From contig ML996699.1 of assembly GCA_010356995.1 (NCBI GenBank), positions 62,001 to 126,000 of the forward strand: 64,000 bases of DNA, given 5' to 3'. The stretch is from Trichodelitschia bisporula (lineage: Eukaryota; Ascomycota; Dothideomycetes; Phaeotrichales; Phaeotrichaceae). The translations under genes were made by a program, and so were the position numbers. Position 1 is the stretch's first letter. The number at the start of each line of letters is the position of its first letter. Of the stretch, positions 33,449-45,316 are shown one piece after another. The notes beneath the pieces were generated by a model. The model was given only the letters and a program-made list of their open reading frames with translations. It was not told where the DNA came from and did no database searches.

Positions 33449-36244
33449 ATGAGCGGACGTGTGCTCTTTGCACGCTTGGTGCCGCTTGCACGCCGTCCAC
33501 TCCTCCACAATGTCCGTCCCTATCCCCGCCGCAACCTGCCTGCCGGCATAAACTCGCTGCACCATGTCCCCGCCGTCCGCCCCATCTCCTTCGTCCGCGT
33601 GCTGCCTAAGCTCTTCACCAAACTCGCGACCCTTGGTGCAGCTGCCGGCGGTGCTACAGTAGCTGGATTGGTATACATTCAGAACCAGGCGAGTGCTGCA
33701 GGAACGTACGTCTCCGGAATCTTCAGCCAGGCCAAAGATGGAGCTTGGACCCTCGGTGGGGGCGCTTACGAGGGCGCAACCGATACACTTGATCGGATGA
33801 AGCGGGGCTGGGAGACTACAAGGGAGAAGGTCGAGGTGCCCGAATGGCTGTCCGGCATCCTCGCCGGCAAGGAGGGCGGCGACGGAAACAGCGGGAACGG
33901 ACAAGGCAAAGGACCGGAGCCGAAGCATAGTGCATCTGGCGTTGCTGCTGGCGGTGCAGCTGCTGCAGCGTTTGGATTTGGCTCCAGCGATGATAACAAG
34001 GACGAAGAGAAGGCCGCCCGGGACGACCAGATGATGCTGCTCACGAAGAAGATGATCCACATCCGGACCCTGTTGCAGTCGGTTGGTAAGTCGGACTCGC
34101 TCACACTCCCGTCTATCGTTGTCATTGGGTCCCAGTCGTCAGGGAAGAGTTCCGTGCTCGAGGCTATCGTCGGACACGAGTTCCTCCCAAAGGGCAACAA
34201 CATGGTCACCCGCCGTCCCATTGAGCTGACACTCGTCAACACCCCCGACGCAAAGGCCGAGTACGGGGAGTTCCCGGCGCTCGGCCTCGGCAAGATATCC
34301 GACTTTTCTTCGATCCAAAAGACGCTCACCGACCTCAATCTTGCCGTTCCCGCTGAGGAGTGCGTCTCAGACGATCCCATCCAGCTGCGTATCTACTCAC
34401 CTAACGTTCCCGACCTCTCCCTGATCGACCTTCCCGGCTACATCCAGGTGACGAGCCTCGATCAGCCACCGGAGCTCAAAGAGAAGATTGCTGAGCTGTG
34501 CGACAAGTACATCCAGCCGCCGAATGTGATCCTCGCCATCTCCGCCGCGGACGTTGACCTGGCCAACTCGACTGCGCTCCGGGCCAGCAGAGCTGTGGAC
34601 CCCCGCGGTGAGCGGACTATTGGAGTCATCACCAAGATGGATCTCGTTGATCCTGACCGTGGCTACAGTATGCTGCACGACTCCAAGTATTCTCTGCGAT
34701 TGGGATACGTTGGCGTCGTTGCACGCGTTCCGCCGTCAACCACGACCACCAAACTGTTCAACCGCGGCAACTCCAACATCTCTCAGGCCGTCATGAGGAA
34801 CGAGGCCGCCTTTTTCACCGCGCACCCGCAAGAATTTGGGCCGGAAGCGCACGTGGAAGTCGGCATGGGCAGTCTCCGGAAAAAGCTTATGCACGTCCTG
34901 GAGCAGACCATGGCGAGCAGCCTCAAGTCTACCACGGAGGTTATCCACCAAGAGCTCGCGGAGGCTACATACGAGTTTAAGGTGCAGTACAACGACCGCC
35001 CGCTCAGTGCTGAGACATACCTCGCCGAGAGCCTTGACGCTTTCAAGCACTCTTTCCGCGGCTTTGCCGAGACCTTCGGCCGCAGCCAGGTTCGCGAGCT
35101 CATCAAGCAAGAACTCGACCAGCAGGTCCTGAACCTACTTGCCCAGCGGTACTGGAACAAGCCGATTGAGGACCTCTTTCCGACGGCGCTGGATACGGAT
35201 TCGCTTACCGACCTGCCCAAGGCAGATCCCGAGCACCCCCTCTGGCACCTCAAGCTCGACGCCTCGAGCGCTGCTCTGACGAAGCTGGGCATCGGGCGTC
35301 TCGCGACCTCGGTGGTTGCAAACGCCCTGCAGACGCACATAGATCACCTCATCCAAGGTTCTACCTTTGCGAACCACCCCTTCGGCCGCAAGGCCATCGC
35401 CGATGCTTCAACAACCATCCTGCGCGACTTGTCTTACGACATTAGCGACGAGCTGGAAATCTGCATCAAGCCGTACAAGTACCGCATTGAGCTGGATGAC
35501 AACGAGTGGGCGAAGGGCCGTGATAACATTACCAGCGTGCTCAAGGAGGAGCTCCGGGTGTGCGAAGCAGCTGTCAAGCACGTCGAGACCGAGGTCGGCG
35601 GCCGCAAGAAGCTGCGTGACGTCATGGGTTTCATCGATCGCGTGCGCAATGGGCAAGTTGTTCTTGAGGGCGATGGCGTTGGCGGTGCTGGGGGCTTCAG
35701 TGCTGCTCTTCTGCGAAAAGGTACGTCGATATATCGCACATCATGTCTCATTGCTAACAACTAAGGCCGCGAAGCCGTCTTTCTGCGCGACCGTTCCGGC
35801 ATTCTGAAGATGCGCATGATGGCCGTGCGATCGAAGCAATGCGCGAACAAGGCCAACAAATACTTCTGCCCGGAAGTATTCCTCGACGCGGTAGCAGATA
35901 AGCTGACGACCACGGCCGACCTATTCCTGGATGCCGAGTTGCTCTCCAAGTTTTACTACAGCGTAAGTCATTCCCATTTTCGCTTCCAGGTGAAGCTGAC
36001 ATTGTAGTTTCCCCGTGAACTGGATGCGCGCCTGGGTCACGGGCTGTCCAAGGCCGAGATCGAGCGCTTCGCCCGCGAGGACCCGAAGATCCGGCGGCAT
36101 CTGGATGTTGTAAAGCGCAAGGAGCTTTTGGAATACGTGCTCAAAGAGATAGACTCATTGCGGCAACTGGAGGCGCGGGAGAAGCGCTCCGCGCGGGGTT
36201 CGCGCCCTGACCGTGAGAAGAGGAGAGGTTGGGGGTTGTTTTAG
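33449..36244 (+). CDS. MGM1: mitochondrial dynamin-related GTPase Mgm1 (OPA1 orthologue)
   Basis: Drives inner-membrane fusion and cristae maintenance. Exons are 33449-35720, 35766-35962 and 36008-36244, giving 901 residues. The N-terminus is Arg-rich without acids (MSGRVLFARLVPLARRPLLH), a mitochondrial presequence. A hydrophobic stretch follows near 60-75 (LGAAAGGATVAGLVYI) and an Ala/Gly-rich segment lies near 170, the regions where family members are anchored and cleaved. GTPase motifs are GSQSSGKSS at about 227, the PIELTLVNT switch, DLPG and TKMD. The middle and effector regions continue to a C-terminal helical part (FPRELDARLGHG..). The length is normal for fungal Mgm1. The start ATG has a good context (ttgccATGAGC). 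Confidence 0.95.
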
Positions 36245-36926
36245 ACGAACGGTTTGGGGCTTATTCTTCTGGCGTTTCTGCGCTTTGCTGCTAACGAAGA
36301 TACCACGCGTATGCTGTTGGGATGCTGAGTAGGCTGCATTGCTCTCATTGTACTCTAACGATCATGACCTAGAGTCCCATGGACTGGCTGCAACGTTGAC
36401 GAATTTATATTTATACAACCCGACGTTCACCACCCATGTTTCCCAACGCCATATTTGCGGTGGAGTGTACCAGCGACGGCGCTTCGGGACTCCCCCCCCC
36501 CCCCATCCATCACCACTCCCACATACCGCCATATACAACTCCAATCCTCATCCTCATATTGTCGCAGAAGGTACGAGAGTGTAATTAAATTCATGGAATG
36601 TTTGTCTAGCACATACGGCCATAGGTCGCAGACATATACCTGTGTCCGCGGGAAAATAGCCGCCAAATCCGGCGGTTTGTAACGGCGTTTCTGGCGTCAG
36701 ATTTCCCCAATGCAGGCTTCCAAGAAATCGGGCGCTTAGAGTGTTCAGTATCCCTGTTGATGGCTAACAAATTCCAGCGGACGAATTATATGAATTAGAA
36801 AATCTAAAAAGCGGCTTACCTCGCATCGAGAATCAGCCCTCCGCCACTTTTTCTAGCTTCCGCCTCGTGCCCCTCTTGGGTCTCTCCATCGCCGCCGCCT
36901 CAATGCGTCCTCCCGCATGCCGTTTT

Positions 36927-36973
36927 TTCGTCTCGCCCACCCCTTCGTCTCGCCCGCCCCTTCGTCTTGCCCA
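36927..36973. repeat. 17-bp tandem repeat, about 2.8 copies
   Basis: Units ttcgtctcgcccacccc, then the same with one change, then a shortened third. No gene context. Confidence 0.75.
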
Positions 36974-37830
36974 CTTCTTCATGTCGTTTTACCCCTTGCC
37001 TCGCCTACCTTTTCGCCTGATCTCGCCCTAGCAGCCACGCTGCCCGAGCACAGACTGCCTATTTGGCTCGCGTGGGGCATTGAGGCGGGCCTGTCGGGCG
37101 CGCTGATGGACGAGGACGGGGCGTACGAGGGCCCGTTGCTGGGCCTTTAAGTTGGTTGGCGACCATATATGCCGCACGGGTAGCATACGTATGTGGCGCC
37201 AAATATTGGGAGCGCGAATTTCGTACGGCGTGCGCGGGAGGAGCCGTTTCGGGGGGGGGGGGCAGCGTGCTGGTCAGTAGGGAGGTGGCGTTGGTGATTA
37301 GGCTGGCTTACGAGGGGGAGCCAGTACTATGGACGAAGCCGCGGTGGGTCAGGGTTAGGACGTGGGTGAGTATAGGTTCTGCGGGCGCCTAGACGAGAAG
37401 TGGGAGTAGGGAGGTGCGAGGGTCACGAACTGGCGGAGGTTTCGGCGGTGCTGTGGGGGGGTCGGGAACTGCGGGTAGTTTTGCTTGCGACTACCGGATG
37501 AGTTGCTGCAGCTGCAGCTGGTAGTAAACTGGTAGTAGTAGAGGTTATCCGTTGGGCCGCAGGAGGGGCTGTGCGGGAGAGGTTGCTAGAAGGGTGGCTG
37601 CGTGTAGGTGCGGGGGCGGTAGGGTAGTTACCGGTGAAAGTTTGCACACCGGGAGCGATACGCTGATATGTAAGGCTTTGCGCGGCGTGACTTGCTGCGG
37701 GTAGGCCTAGGTGATTTCCGATAGCCCATCCGACGAGGGGAGAGCTGGGCGCGGTATATTCGTAAACGAAGAGGTGGTAGAATAGGATACTTGCGAGGCC
37801 GGGAATGCGATGGATACGGGTCACGCGGGG

Positions 37831-37920
37831 CCGCTTGATGGACGGGAGGAGCCGCTTGATGGACGGGAGGAGCCGCTTGATGGATGGGAGGAGCCGCTTG
37901 ATGGACGGGAGGAGCCGCTA
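37831..37920. repeat. 21-bp minisatellite, four units plus a partial
   Basis: The unit starts ccgcttgatggacggg and ends aggag. Copies start at 37831, 37852, 37873 and 37894; only the third differs, by one base, and a partial fifth follows. A length divisible by three and near identity suggest recent expansion, but no coding frame is supported. Confidence 0.9.
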
Positions 37921-38862
37921 GGCTAGTTCGAGGGGAAGCTAGGCGCCGTCTATTACTTCAACCTTTTGCCAGTGTTGGTCTGTTGACGACAAGTTGTGGA
38001 GTTGTGAATGGATAATCGTTTCTCCTCGGTGGGGATGAGGCCTTTCCTTCGCAGTTGGAATGGCCGCACTCTCCCGCGGGCTCAATTGTTCCATGGTACT
38101 GTATGTTTCTCGAGTCCCGCGCTGATGACACGATACAACATGACTGTTACGATGTCGTCCGCTCAACTCCAATCGAGCCTTTAATCCAGCACCAGGACGC
38201 TTGCTAACACCCATCTCATACATTACCCGGCCACCTCTTCCACAGAATCAACTACGTATCTTGTTAAAATGAAGTGTGAGCATGACTGAGTTGCTTAATT
38301 AACTAGCAGTAGGAAGTGAGCTGACTATATACCTCGCCAGGAGACGATCCCTGTCTCCTGGCTCCGCTCCAGCCACCTCAGATTACCGCCACAAATTCAA
38401 CATATCTCCTCCATCAGAACAGTCTGTATGCTCCGTCTGTCCCTCACTACGCTGCCAAACTCCCACCCAAAACCATGGCCGCTACTCCGGCATCCTCCTG
38501 AGCCTGTTTATGCTCGAGCCCTGATCAGTCTCGATATCCCGTACAGCAGCTACGACGCGGGCATAGACGACGCAAGCAGCGTGGGCGGTGCAACATGGAT
38601 GAACAACCGGGTATGTCCTCCAGCGAAGTCTTCGTCTATGAACTGATCAGTTGGTAGGAGAATTTGATGCCCCGTGGCATGTGGCTGTGTCTCCTCCAAT
38701 CTCGTCCTCCCCCTCCGCGCTCGACAGTTCACAGCCTCATTCTTGGCATTCTGCCCTGCAGTTGAGTTCAGACGGAAGCCCCAAAGTCTCGCCTTTAACC
38801 TCGAGTTCCGGTCCTGCATTTTCAGAAGTCCTCAATTTTTGACTAGAATCATTATTTCCAAG

Positions 38863-41214
38863 ATGCCACCTGCAAAGCGGATCCGGACACAGGGCCACTT
38901 CCGTGCCTCTTCCAGCCTTTCGCGACCCTCCTCACCTATTGCCGGCAACACTCCCGCGCCTGCCCCCGCGAGCAGTGTCAGCCAGACCTCATCTTTACCA
39001 CTTGCCCTTCAGAGAGCCATCAATAGAGAGCCAGTCCACCGACTTCGTCAGGAAGACTATACAATAGGATGGATTTGCGCTCTTGAAATTGAACTTGCAG
39101 CAACCCAGGAGATGCTCGACGAAGAGCACCAACCTCTCCCCCAGGACGCATCCGATCCCAATAGCTACACGCTCGGCCGCGTTGGCGAACACAATACGGT
39201 CATCATGGTCTTGGGGCTGACGGGCACAAACTCGGCGGCCTCGGCGGTTGCTCAAATGAAGTCAACTTTCACTTCGGTTCAATTCGGCGTCTTGGTCGGC
39301 ATCGGAGGCGGTGTGCCGAGCGCAAAAGCCGACATCCGGCTTGGGGACGTTGTTGTTTGCCAGCCGTCCAAGGATTGTGGTGGAGTGATTCAGTACGACT
39401 TGGGCAAGACCAGGCCTGACGGGGTTGAACGGACCGGATTTCTGAACGCGCCCCCAAAGGCCTTGCTGAGCGCGTTGAAGAGTCTGAAGGCAAGCCATCT
39501 GAAAGGGAGAGTTGGTTTCCTAAATCACCTTGCAAAGCTCAGCAGCCAGTCTCTTTTCGCTCGCGACAAGGCCGGGCCAGATGTCCTATACGACCCTGCG
39601 TACAACCATTAGGAGGAAGAGGAAAACTGTAACAATTGTAAGAAAGAATATAGTGTGCGGCGCCAGACGCGTGGTGAACATGTCTTGGTTCACTATGGTA
39701 CGATCGCTTCGGGGAATCAAGCCATGCGCGATGCCAAGGAACGAGACAAAGTCAGTACGAAACTCGGAGGCGTCCTGTGCTTCGAAATGGAAGCCGCCGG
39801 GGTGATGAACGATTTTCCATGTCTGCCTGTGCGGGGAATCTGCGACTACTCGGACTCTCACAAGAACAAGAGCTGGCAGCCATTCGCGGCGGGGACGGCG
39901 GCAGCGTACGCTAAAGAGCCTTTGTTGTTGCTTTCGCCGGCCAAAGTCGAGATACCAGAAGATCCACCCGTGCCGGCAATGCTCCTAAACTTGCCCAGGG
40001 CTGCAGACACACCATCCAACCCATACGAGCGGAAAAAAGCGCCCTGCCTGATTCGTACCCGGGTCGAACTTCTCAACGAGATCTACGCCTGGGCTTACGG
40101 GGAGAACTCGCTAAATATTTTTTGGTTGAGTGGTTTAGCTGGCACCGGCAAGTCCACCGTGGCTCAAACTGTGGCCGCCGAATGTTTTCAGAAGGGAAGG
40201 CTTGGAGCCAGCTTCTTCTTCTCGCGAAGTGGCGCAGATGTCCGGCATGCCGGCAAGTTCGTGACAAACATCGCAGCGCAACTTACAGACAATGTGTCGG
40301 GGGCAAAGCGGTCTCTCTACAAGGCTCTGAAGGAGCGAGACACCATCACTGAAGAGTCTATCCGCAGTCAGTGGCATCATCTCATCCTCGGTCCCATGTC
40401 GAAGCTCGAAGGCGACACCTCTGCTCCATACATCCTAGTAATCGATGCCCTGGACGAATGCGAGGGCGAGGACGACATAGGGGAAATTCTGGATCTCTTT
40501 CGGTTGCTGAAGAAAACCCGGCTCCGGCTGTTTTTAACGAGTAGACCTGAAGTACCAATCCGGTCTCAGTTATCCGAAATGCCAACAAGCGAGCACCTGG
40601 ACTTGGTGCTCCACAGCATTGAGAAGTCGACTGTTGACAATGATATCCGCTTCTTTCTACGACACGAGCTCGAACGGCTAGCCCGGGGACGCTCTTTTGA
40701 CAAAGATTGGCCAGGCGAGCAAGCCATCGACTCTCTTGTCCGGAACGCCAGTGGTCTGTTCATCTGGGCTGAAACCGCATGCCGCTTTGTTAAACAAGGA
40801 AGAACATTGGCTCCCAAGAAACTAAGCTTGATCCTCAGTCAAAGCCACAGCACTGTGAAAGGGCCAGAGAAGCATCTCGACGAAATCTACGCGACTGTTC
40901 TTCGCCAATCCCTTACCAACTATGAAGGCGATGATGCAGAGGAGGTGCGATCCACATTGAAGGAAGTGCTTGGAGGCATCGTGATCCTGTTCAATTCACT
41001 TTCCATCCCGTCCTTGAGGAGGCTACTCGGCCAGAATGTGGGACAGGCACTGGATGATCTTCAAGCCATTTTGGACATTCCAAAGGAACCAGGTGACGTA
41101 CTCCGTTTACATCACCCTTCGTTTCGTGACTTCCTTCTCAATCCACGGAGAAGCGTGAAAACAGGTATCCTATTCTCGGTTCGACGCCACTCCTGTTTCA
41201 TATTTTCTATATAA
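38863..41214 (+). pseudogene. NLR-like gene: nucleoside-phosphorylase domain plus NACHT, interrupted by one stop
   Basis: Fungal NLR-like proteins of this architecture act in self/non-self recognition and cell death. From ATG 38863, a Pro/Ser-rich start leads into a PNP_UDP domain (YTIGWICALEIELAATQEML, VLVGIGGGVPS, IRLGDVVV). The domain continues past an in-frame TAG at 39610-39612 as HYGTIASGNQAMRDA, CFEMEAAGVMN and VRGICDYSDSHKN. The NACHT part has P-loop GLAGTGKSTVA at about residue 425, Walker B ILVIDALDEC, and a helical tail to LHHPSFRDFLLNP. It ends soon after at 41214. No WD40, ankyrin or TPR repeats follow, whereas many relatives have them. Apart from the single stop the frame is intact over about 780 codons, so loss is recent or the annotated base deserves checking. 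Confidence 0.75.
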
Positions 41215-41853
41215 TACGAGTTGCTCATATGGTACTGTCAGATTGAGCAATGACGGTATACACCCAGTTACTACAGGATGAAGAACTAGAATCTATTAAA
41301 AGGTGATGCGGGATCAACGGAAACATCACTGCATTACGAGTTAGACCGAAGGTCTGTCCATGAACAAGTTGCTTGATTGCCAAAGAAGTGGGGACCCCGA
41401 GTCTACTTATACTCGAGCCTTTTGGCTGAAACTGGGTGAGGCTAAATACAGCCACCGCATTCCAGCAGCGGCTGTCGGCTCGGGCGGGATTGGCTGTTTG
41501 ACCGGAAGGCTACCGGCGAGACGGCCGTTGATATGAGAGTTATGCGCGTGGTTAAGGATTTGGTGGGCGAGCTGGCGCACGGGGGGTGCGTGGACGAGTT
41601 TATGCACGACCAGCTGGTGGTGTTTCAAACCGTTGCGCGCGGACGGAGCGAGGCCTCGGCGGAGGTTAAGAGTCTACACAGACGGCGAAGTGGGTTGGGT
41701 GGGAGGAGGCGGGAGTGGATTTTGAGGACAATGCATGCGAGGGCGCCGGGTTGGGTTAGTGAGCGGGGAGGTCAAGAAAGGCGTCATGGAGGAGCTAGAG
41801 GAGGAGCTGCGAAGGGCGGGTATGTGAGGATCAGGTATGGGGCAGAAGGATAG
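41215..41853. other. intergenic region
   Basis: Downstream flank of the NLR-like gene. I looked for a continuing repeat domain in all frames and saw none. The ORF at 41533-41853 has no recognisable domain. Confidence 0.5.
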
Positions 41854-42222
41854 TCGAGAGATATGAGTGCCTAAGGCAAACGGACAGTGAGCCTTGGCAA
41901 ACGTAGTTAGATGTAGGAGAGAGGGAGCTTAGCTTCCTCTCTCGCGGATCCAACCAGACAACTTTGACTTGCCCACCTTTACCAAACCTGTGACTCTCAA
42001 CAACAGCGCAATAATTTCATAACCCGCGGAGCTTCGACACTCGAACGCCCGAGGGAATAACCATACGAATCCTTGTTGAGAGTCACAGGTTTGGTAAAGG
42101 TGGGCAAGTCAAAGTTGTCTGGTTGGATCCGCGAGAGAGGAAGCTAAGCTCCCTCTCTCCTACATCTAACTACGTTTGCCAAGGCTCACTGTCCGTTTGC
42201 CTTAGGCACTCATATCTCTCGA
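41854..42222. repeat. perfect 150-bp inverted repeat (foldback element) with 69-bp spacer
   Basis: The left arm 41854-42003 and right arm 42073-42222 are exact reverse complements by base-by-base reading. The outer ends start tcgagagatatgagtgcc; the spacer is 42004-42072. Each arm contains a smaller near-palindrome (gagagaggg..agctt..cctctctc). There is TA close to both outer ends (41851-41852 and 42223-42224), compatible with a TA target duplication but one base off-register on the left. No coding capacity. It resembles a MITE/foldback-type non-autonomous DNA element. Confidence 0.9.
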
Positions 42223-42254
42223 TAAAAACCGCGAAAGGGGTTAACCTAATCGGG

Positions 42255-42372
42255 ATTCACAGACCATAGTCTCTGAGAACACCAGTCCCCGTCTGCTCAC
42301 TGAAGTTAAACAGCGAACCGGTTGATTAGTAGTTGCGTGGCTGACCAGCAGCGAATCCCAACTGCTGTATGT
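42255..42372 (+). rRNA. 5S ribosomal RNA gene (dispersed copy, diverged)
   Basis: 118 bases with the 5S order: a gaccatagtc-like 5' part, the internal control region (gaagttaaacagcgaacc), ttgattagtagttgcgtgg, and the highly conserved ctgaccagcagcgaatccc. It ends ctgtatgt followed by T runs (ttttt and tttttttt), which would serve as a Pol III terminator. Helix I pairing is imperfect: attcacag against ctgtatgt leaves two mismatches. It may therefore be a variant or decaying copy. Single dispersed 5S genes are normal in filamentous ascomycetes. Confidence 0.8.
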
Positions 42373-42917
42373 TTTTGCGTTTTTTTTGCTTCTATCTCTG
42401 GTGGATCCGAGATAGCTCGCGTTGTACCGTCTGTTGCAAGTAGCAGGTCGTCCGTCTTATATTGAACCTCACCTGGCAATGGAGTGCAAAAGGTATGCGC
42501 ATCCGCAGACATTATTCGCAAGAAGGCTAGACCAGGATGCTGCAGGCAGGCCGATCCCTGCCCGTCGGCGCCGCCGGCATTTCAATTTTCACCACCCACG
42601 ACGCGGCTCATCTCGTACATGAATTACGCAGCAGAATCTAGAACTAGCCTTTCAGTCATGAGCCTCCTCCTCCTTCAACCCCCCGCTCATCCCCGCTCAC
42701 CCCGCCGGACCCGCTTCCGTCGCTCGTGACTCGCGGCGGGGCCCGCCTCGGTACAGTACTTAGGCGGGGCCCGGGCGATCGTGATGGCGGGCGGCGGGGG
42801 GAGGGGTATGTGTGACGTCGGCGATATAAAGTGGCAACGACACGACGAAATTTTATCCGACCTCGACACTTCTGCACTTTACTTGCGCTGTACGGTCTAA
42901 AGCATTAGGAGGACAGA
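42373..42917. other. intergenic region
   Basis: From the 5S terminator to the racemase start. A tata-like gatataaa lies near 42,821-42,828, about 90 bases before the ATG. No other gene. Confidence 0.5.
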
Positions 42918-43708
42918 ATGGGCGATAATAGAACTGTGTTTGCTTCGGCGCGGAGCATCCTGGTTATCAACCCGAATTCGAATACGCAGATGACGCTTGC
43001 GCTGAGGCCTGTTGTTGATGCGTTGGGGTTTGAGGGGGTGAGTGGTGGCCTGTGGGAGGGATGTGGTATACGGTCTTGCTGACTTTGTAGACGCGTTACA
43101 CTTTCTTCACTGCGCCGGATGGGCCGAGTAGTATCAACAATGAGGACGACGCGGAGGAATCGACGAGGCATGCGCTGCCTGCGCTCGAGCCCCTCCTGTC
43201 CAAGCACGACGGCTTCCTCGTCGCTTGTTTCTCCGCCCATCCCCTCGTTCCGGCACTCAAAAAGCACGCCGAAGCCGGAGGGGCGGGGAAGCCGGTCACG
43301 GGAATTATGGAGGCGAGCACGGCGGCGGCGTTGCAGCTGACGGGCGTGGGGAAGAGGTGGGGCGTGGTGACGACGGGGAAGGTGTGGGAGGAGGTGTTGA
43401 CGGAGGGGATTGGGCGGTTTGTGGGGGCGCGGCCGGGGAACTTTGTGGGCGTAGAGAGTACGGGGCTTAGTGCGGGGGAGTTGCATGATAGGAGTCCCGA
43501 GGAGGTGAGGAGGCGGATGGGGGAGGCGACGGCGCGGTTGTTGGATAGAGGGGGGGTGGAGGTTGTGGTGCTGGGGTGTGCGGGGATGGCGGGGCTGGGG
43601 GAGATTGTGAGGGAGGTTGCGGGGGGGAGGGGGGAGAGGGTTAGGGTTGTGGATGGGGTGCAGGCGGGGGTGGGGTGGGTTGAGGGGGCTGTGAGGGCGG
43701 GGTGGTAG
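42918..43708 (+). CDS. Asp/Glu/hydantoin racemase family protein (Dcg1-like)
   Basis: Exon 1 is 42918-43037, the intron is 43038-43090, and exon 2 is 43091-43708, giving 245 residues, the same size as yeast Dcg1. The start reads ILVINPNSNTQMT, the family's N-terminal phosphate/carboxylate loop. The two catalytic-type cysteines are present: VACFSAHPL (Cys86) and VVLGCAGMAGL (Cys203), with GIMEAS between. Members racemise amino acids or hydantoins without a cofactor; Dcg1 is linked to allantoin use in yeast, but its reaction is uncertain. The gene converges with the small secreted protein at 43929. No signal peptide. Confidence 0.88.
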
Positions 43709-43928
43709 GAGAGGGGTATGGGTGGAAAGGCTTTGTGTTTCTCATGTGGGCTTGCCGGGACTGATTTTGTACGGAGATCACGGGTAGGAGTTGAAAAGGA
43801 ATAGTGATTGAGCATTAAATCTGTCCAACCCAACCTGCTTATCAACCAAGGCCTTGCTCTAGAATCCTTTACATCCCTCACCCTCCGTATTCAGCGTTGA
43901 ATCCCCGAATACAACCCTCCAACACCTC

Positions 43929-44495
43929 CTATTCCCAAGTAGTCATCAACCCGACTTCTTGCACCAACAACCGCCCCTGCCCCACACTCCCCAGAATCTC
44001 AACCTCCATCCCCTTATCCCCCGACCCAGCGATAATATCCACATCCACCGCCGTCCGAAACGCACCCTCCCCCACACCGCTCAAATCCAACCGATGTATC
44101 TAATCCCCACATATTAGCCGCGTCCAAATACCCGATGAAACTCAAAAACGCACCGTCCGCCGCCCCGCGACATTAATCCTCAGCCCGGTGCTTATCTTCT
44201 GGCCCTCCTGGTGCCCGCTCACGGCTAGTTGCTTGATGTGCAAGGTGCGCCCGGGGGCGATGGCGAGGCCGAGCACGTAAGTGCAGGAGTGCCGGGTGCC
44301 GGGCGTGAATTCGGCCCAGGGGGCGAGGGTTAGGCTGGTGGGGCGTTGGAGGAGGGGGGTGGGGGATGGGGACTTGCAGCCGGCGCCGGCCATTGTGAGG
44401 AGGGTTATGTTGGCTTGTTGGAGGCTGGTTGAGGGGGAGGGGAGGGGGGAGCAGAAGGCGAGAGGGAGGAGGAGGGCGAGGAAGGCGGTGTACAT
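43929..44495 (-). CDS. small secreted DUF4360-like protein
   Basis: Exon 1 is 44495-44154, the intron is 44153-44100 (gtgcgt..ctaat..tag), and exon 2 is 44099-43929, giving 170 residues. A clear signal peptide (MYTAFLALLLPLAFCSPLPS) is followed by ITLLTMAGAGCKSPSP, APWAEFTPG, a second Cys in HSCTYVLGL and GRTLHIKQLAVSG. This GxGC, mid-domain Cys and Tyr/hydrophobic strand order resembles DUF4360, a fungal secreted beta-sandwich family of unknown role. Exon 2 (IHRLDLSGVGEGAF..) supplies the final strands. Two Cys could form one disulfide. Extracellular by signal peptide. Confidence 0.7.
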
Positions 44496-45316
44496 CTTGC
44501 TAGAGGGGATTGTGTTGTTGTTGGAGGTGATGTGAGGTCTTGCTGGAGGTGATGAACGGCGAGGCTGTGGATGAGGCAAGGCTGTTGATGAGGGAATATT
44601 GGGTGAGGGAAGGCTGAAAGGGTATATACGCCCACACTGAGAGGTCGCGATATCCGCTTCCTCAGGGTGCAAAACTCCACACTAGCCATGTGCGTGAATA
44701 GAACCATCTCAAACTGGACCCATCCTACGAGGACAGAAACGCCCAAGCTCCGATCCCGTTAGCGTACCCTCTCAACAACGCCGGGGCCGCAACCAAAACC
44801 AAACCCACGATGCTCTTCAGCCTTGTCCGCGGAAGCACACACCAGGACCGGGCGAAAACTACCCCAAATAGGTCCCAATCTCCCTTAATTGCACCTAAAT
44901 AAAGACCCCTAATTACCTCAGAGCATCTGCCATTTTAGCGCAGGATTGGACACCCAGGGTTAAATGTGCGGTGGGGTGTTAATTGCTTCGCGCCGAGACC
45001 GGGGGCAAGGAGGGCACGGTTACATGTCCGGGGAAGGGGGTGGATTGAGTGCGATCTGAATTCTGGGGAACAGATGTGCGATGCTCAATCCTTCGGAGTA
45101 TCTTGAAATAGGTATGTACAAAATATAGATGTCTGCGCCGAAGCATATGAAACCGAGGCTGGATCTACTGTGTTCTTTACAATCTATCCCAACTGCGCCG
45201 TAGAAATGCAAACAGAGACAAGGAGACGCCGCGATCGGCGGGATTAAAGAGACGGAAGGAAATCATTAAGAGAGTGTATACGAGACAGATGCAGAGGTAC
45301 TCTTCACCAGGGGAAT
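44496..45316. other. intergenic region
   Basis: Promoter and leader of the DUF4360-like gene, then the 3' flank of the ABC transporter. No gene is seen. Confidence 0.55.

Larger units (their letters stand above)
36245..38862. other. 2.6-kb region without a supportable gene
   Basis: MGM1 3' flank, then G/C-rich sequence carrying two short tandem repeats (36927-36973 and 37831-37920), and from about 38,380 the leader of the NLR-like gene. Frames at 36,917-37,392 and 37,423-37,824 have no recognisable content. Confidence 0.5.

Noticed and set aside
36917-37392. Two plus-strand ORFs of about 77 codons in the gap after MGM1
   Set aside because: No domain, poor start context, and the first is built on a 17-bp tandem repeat.
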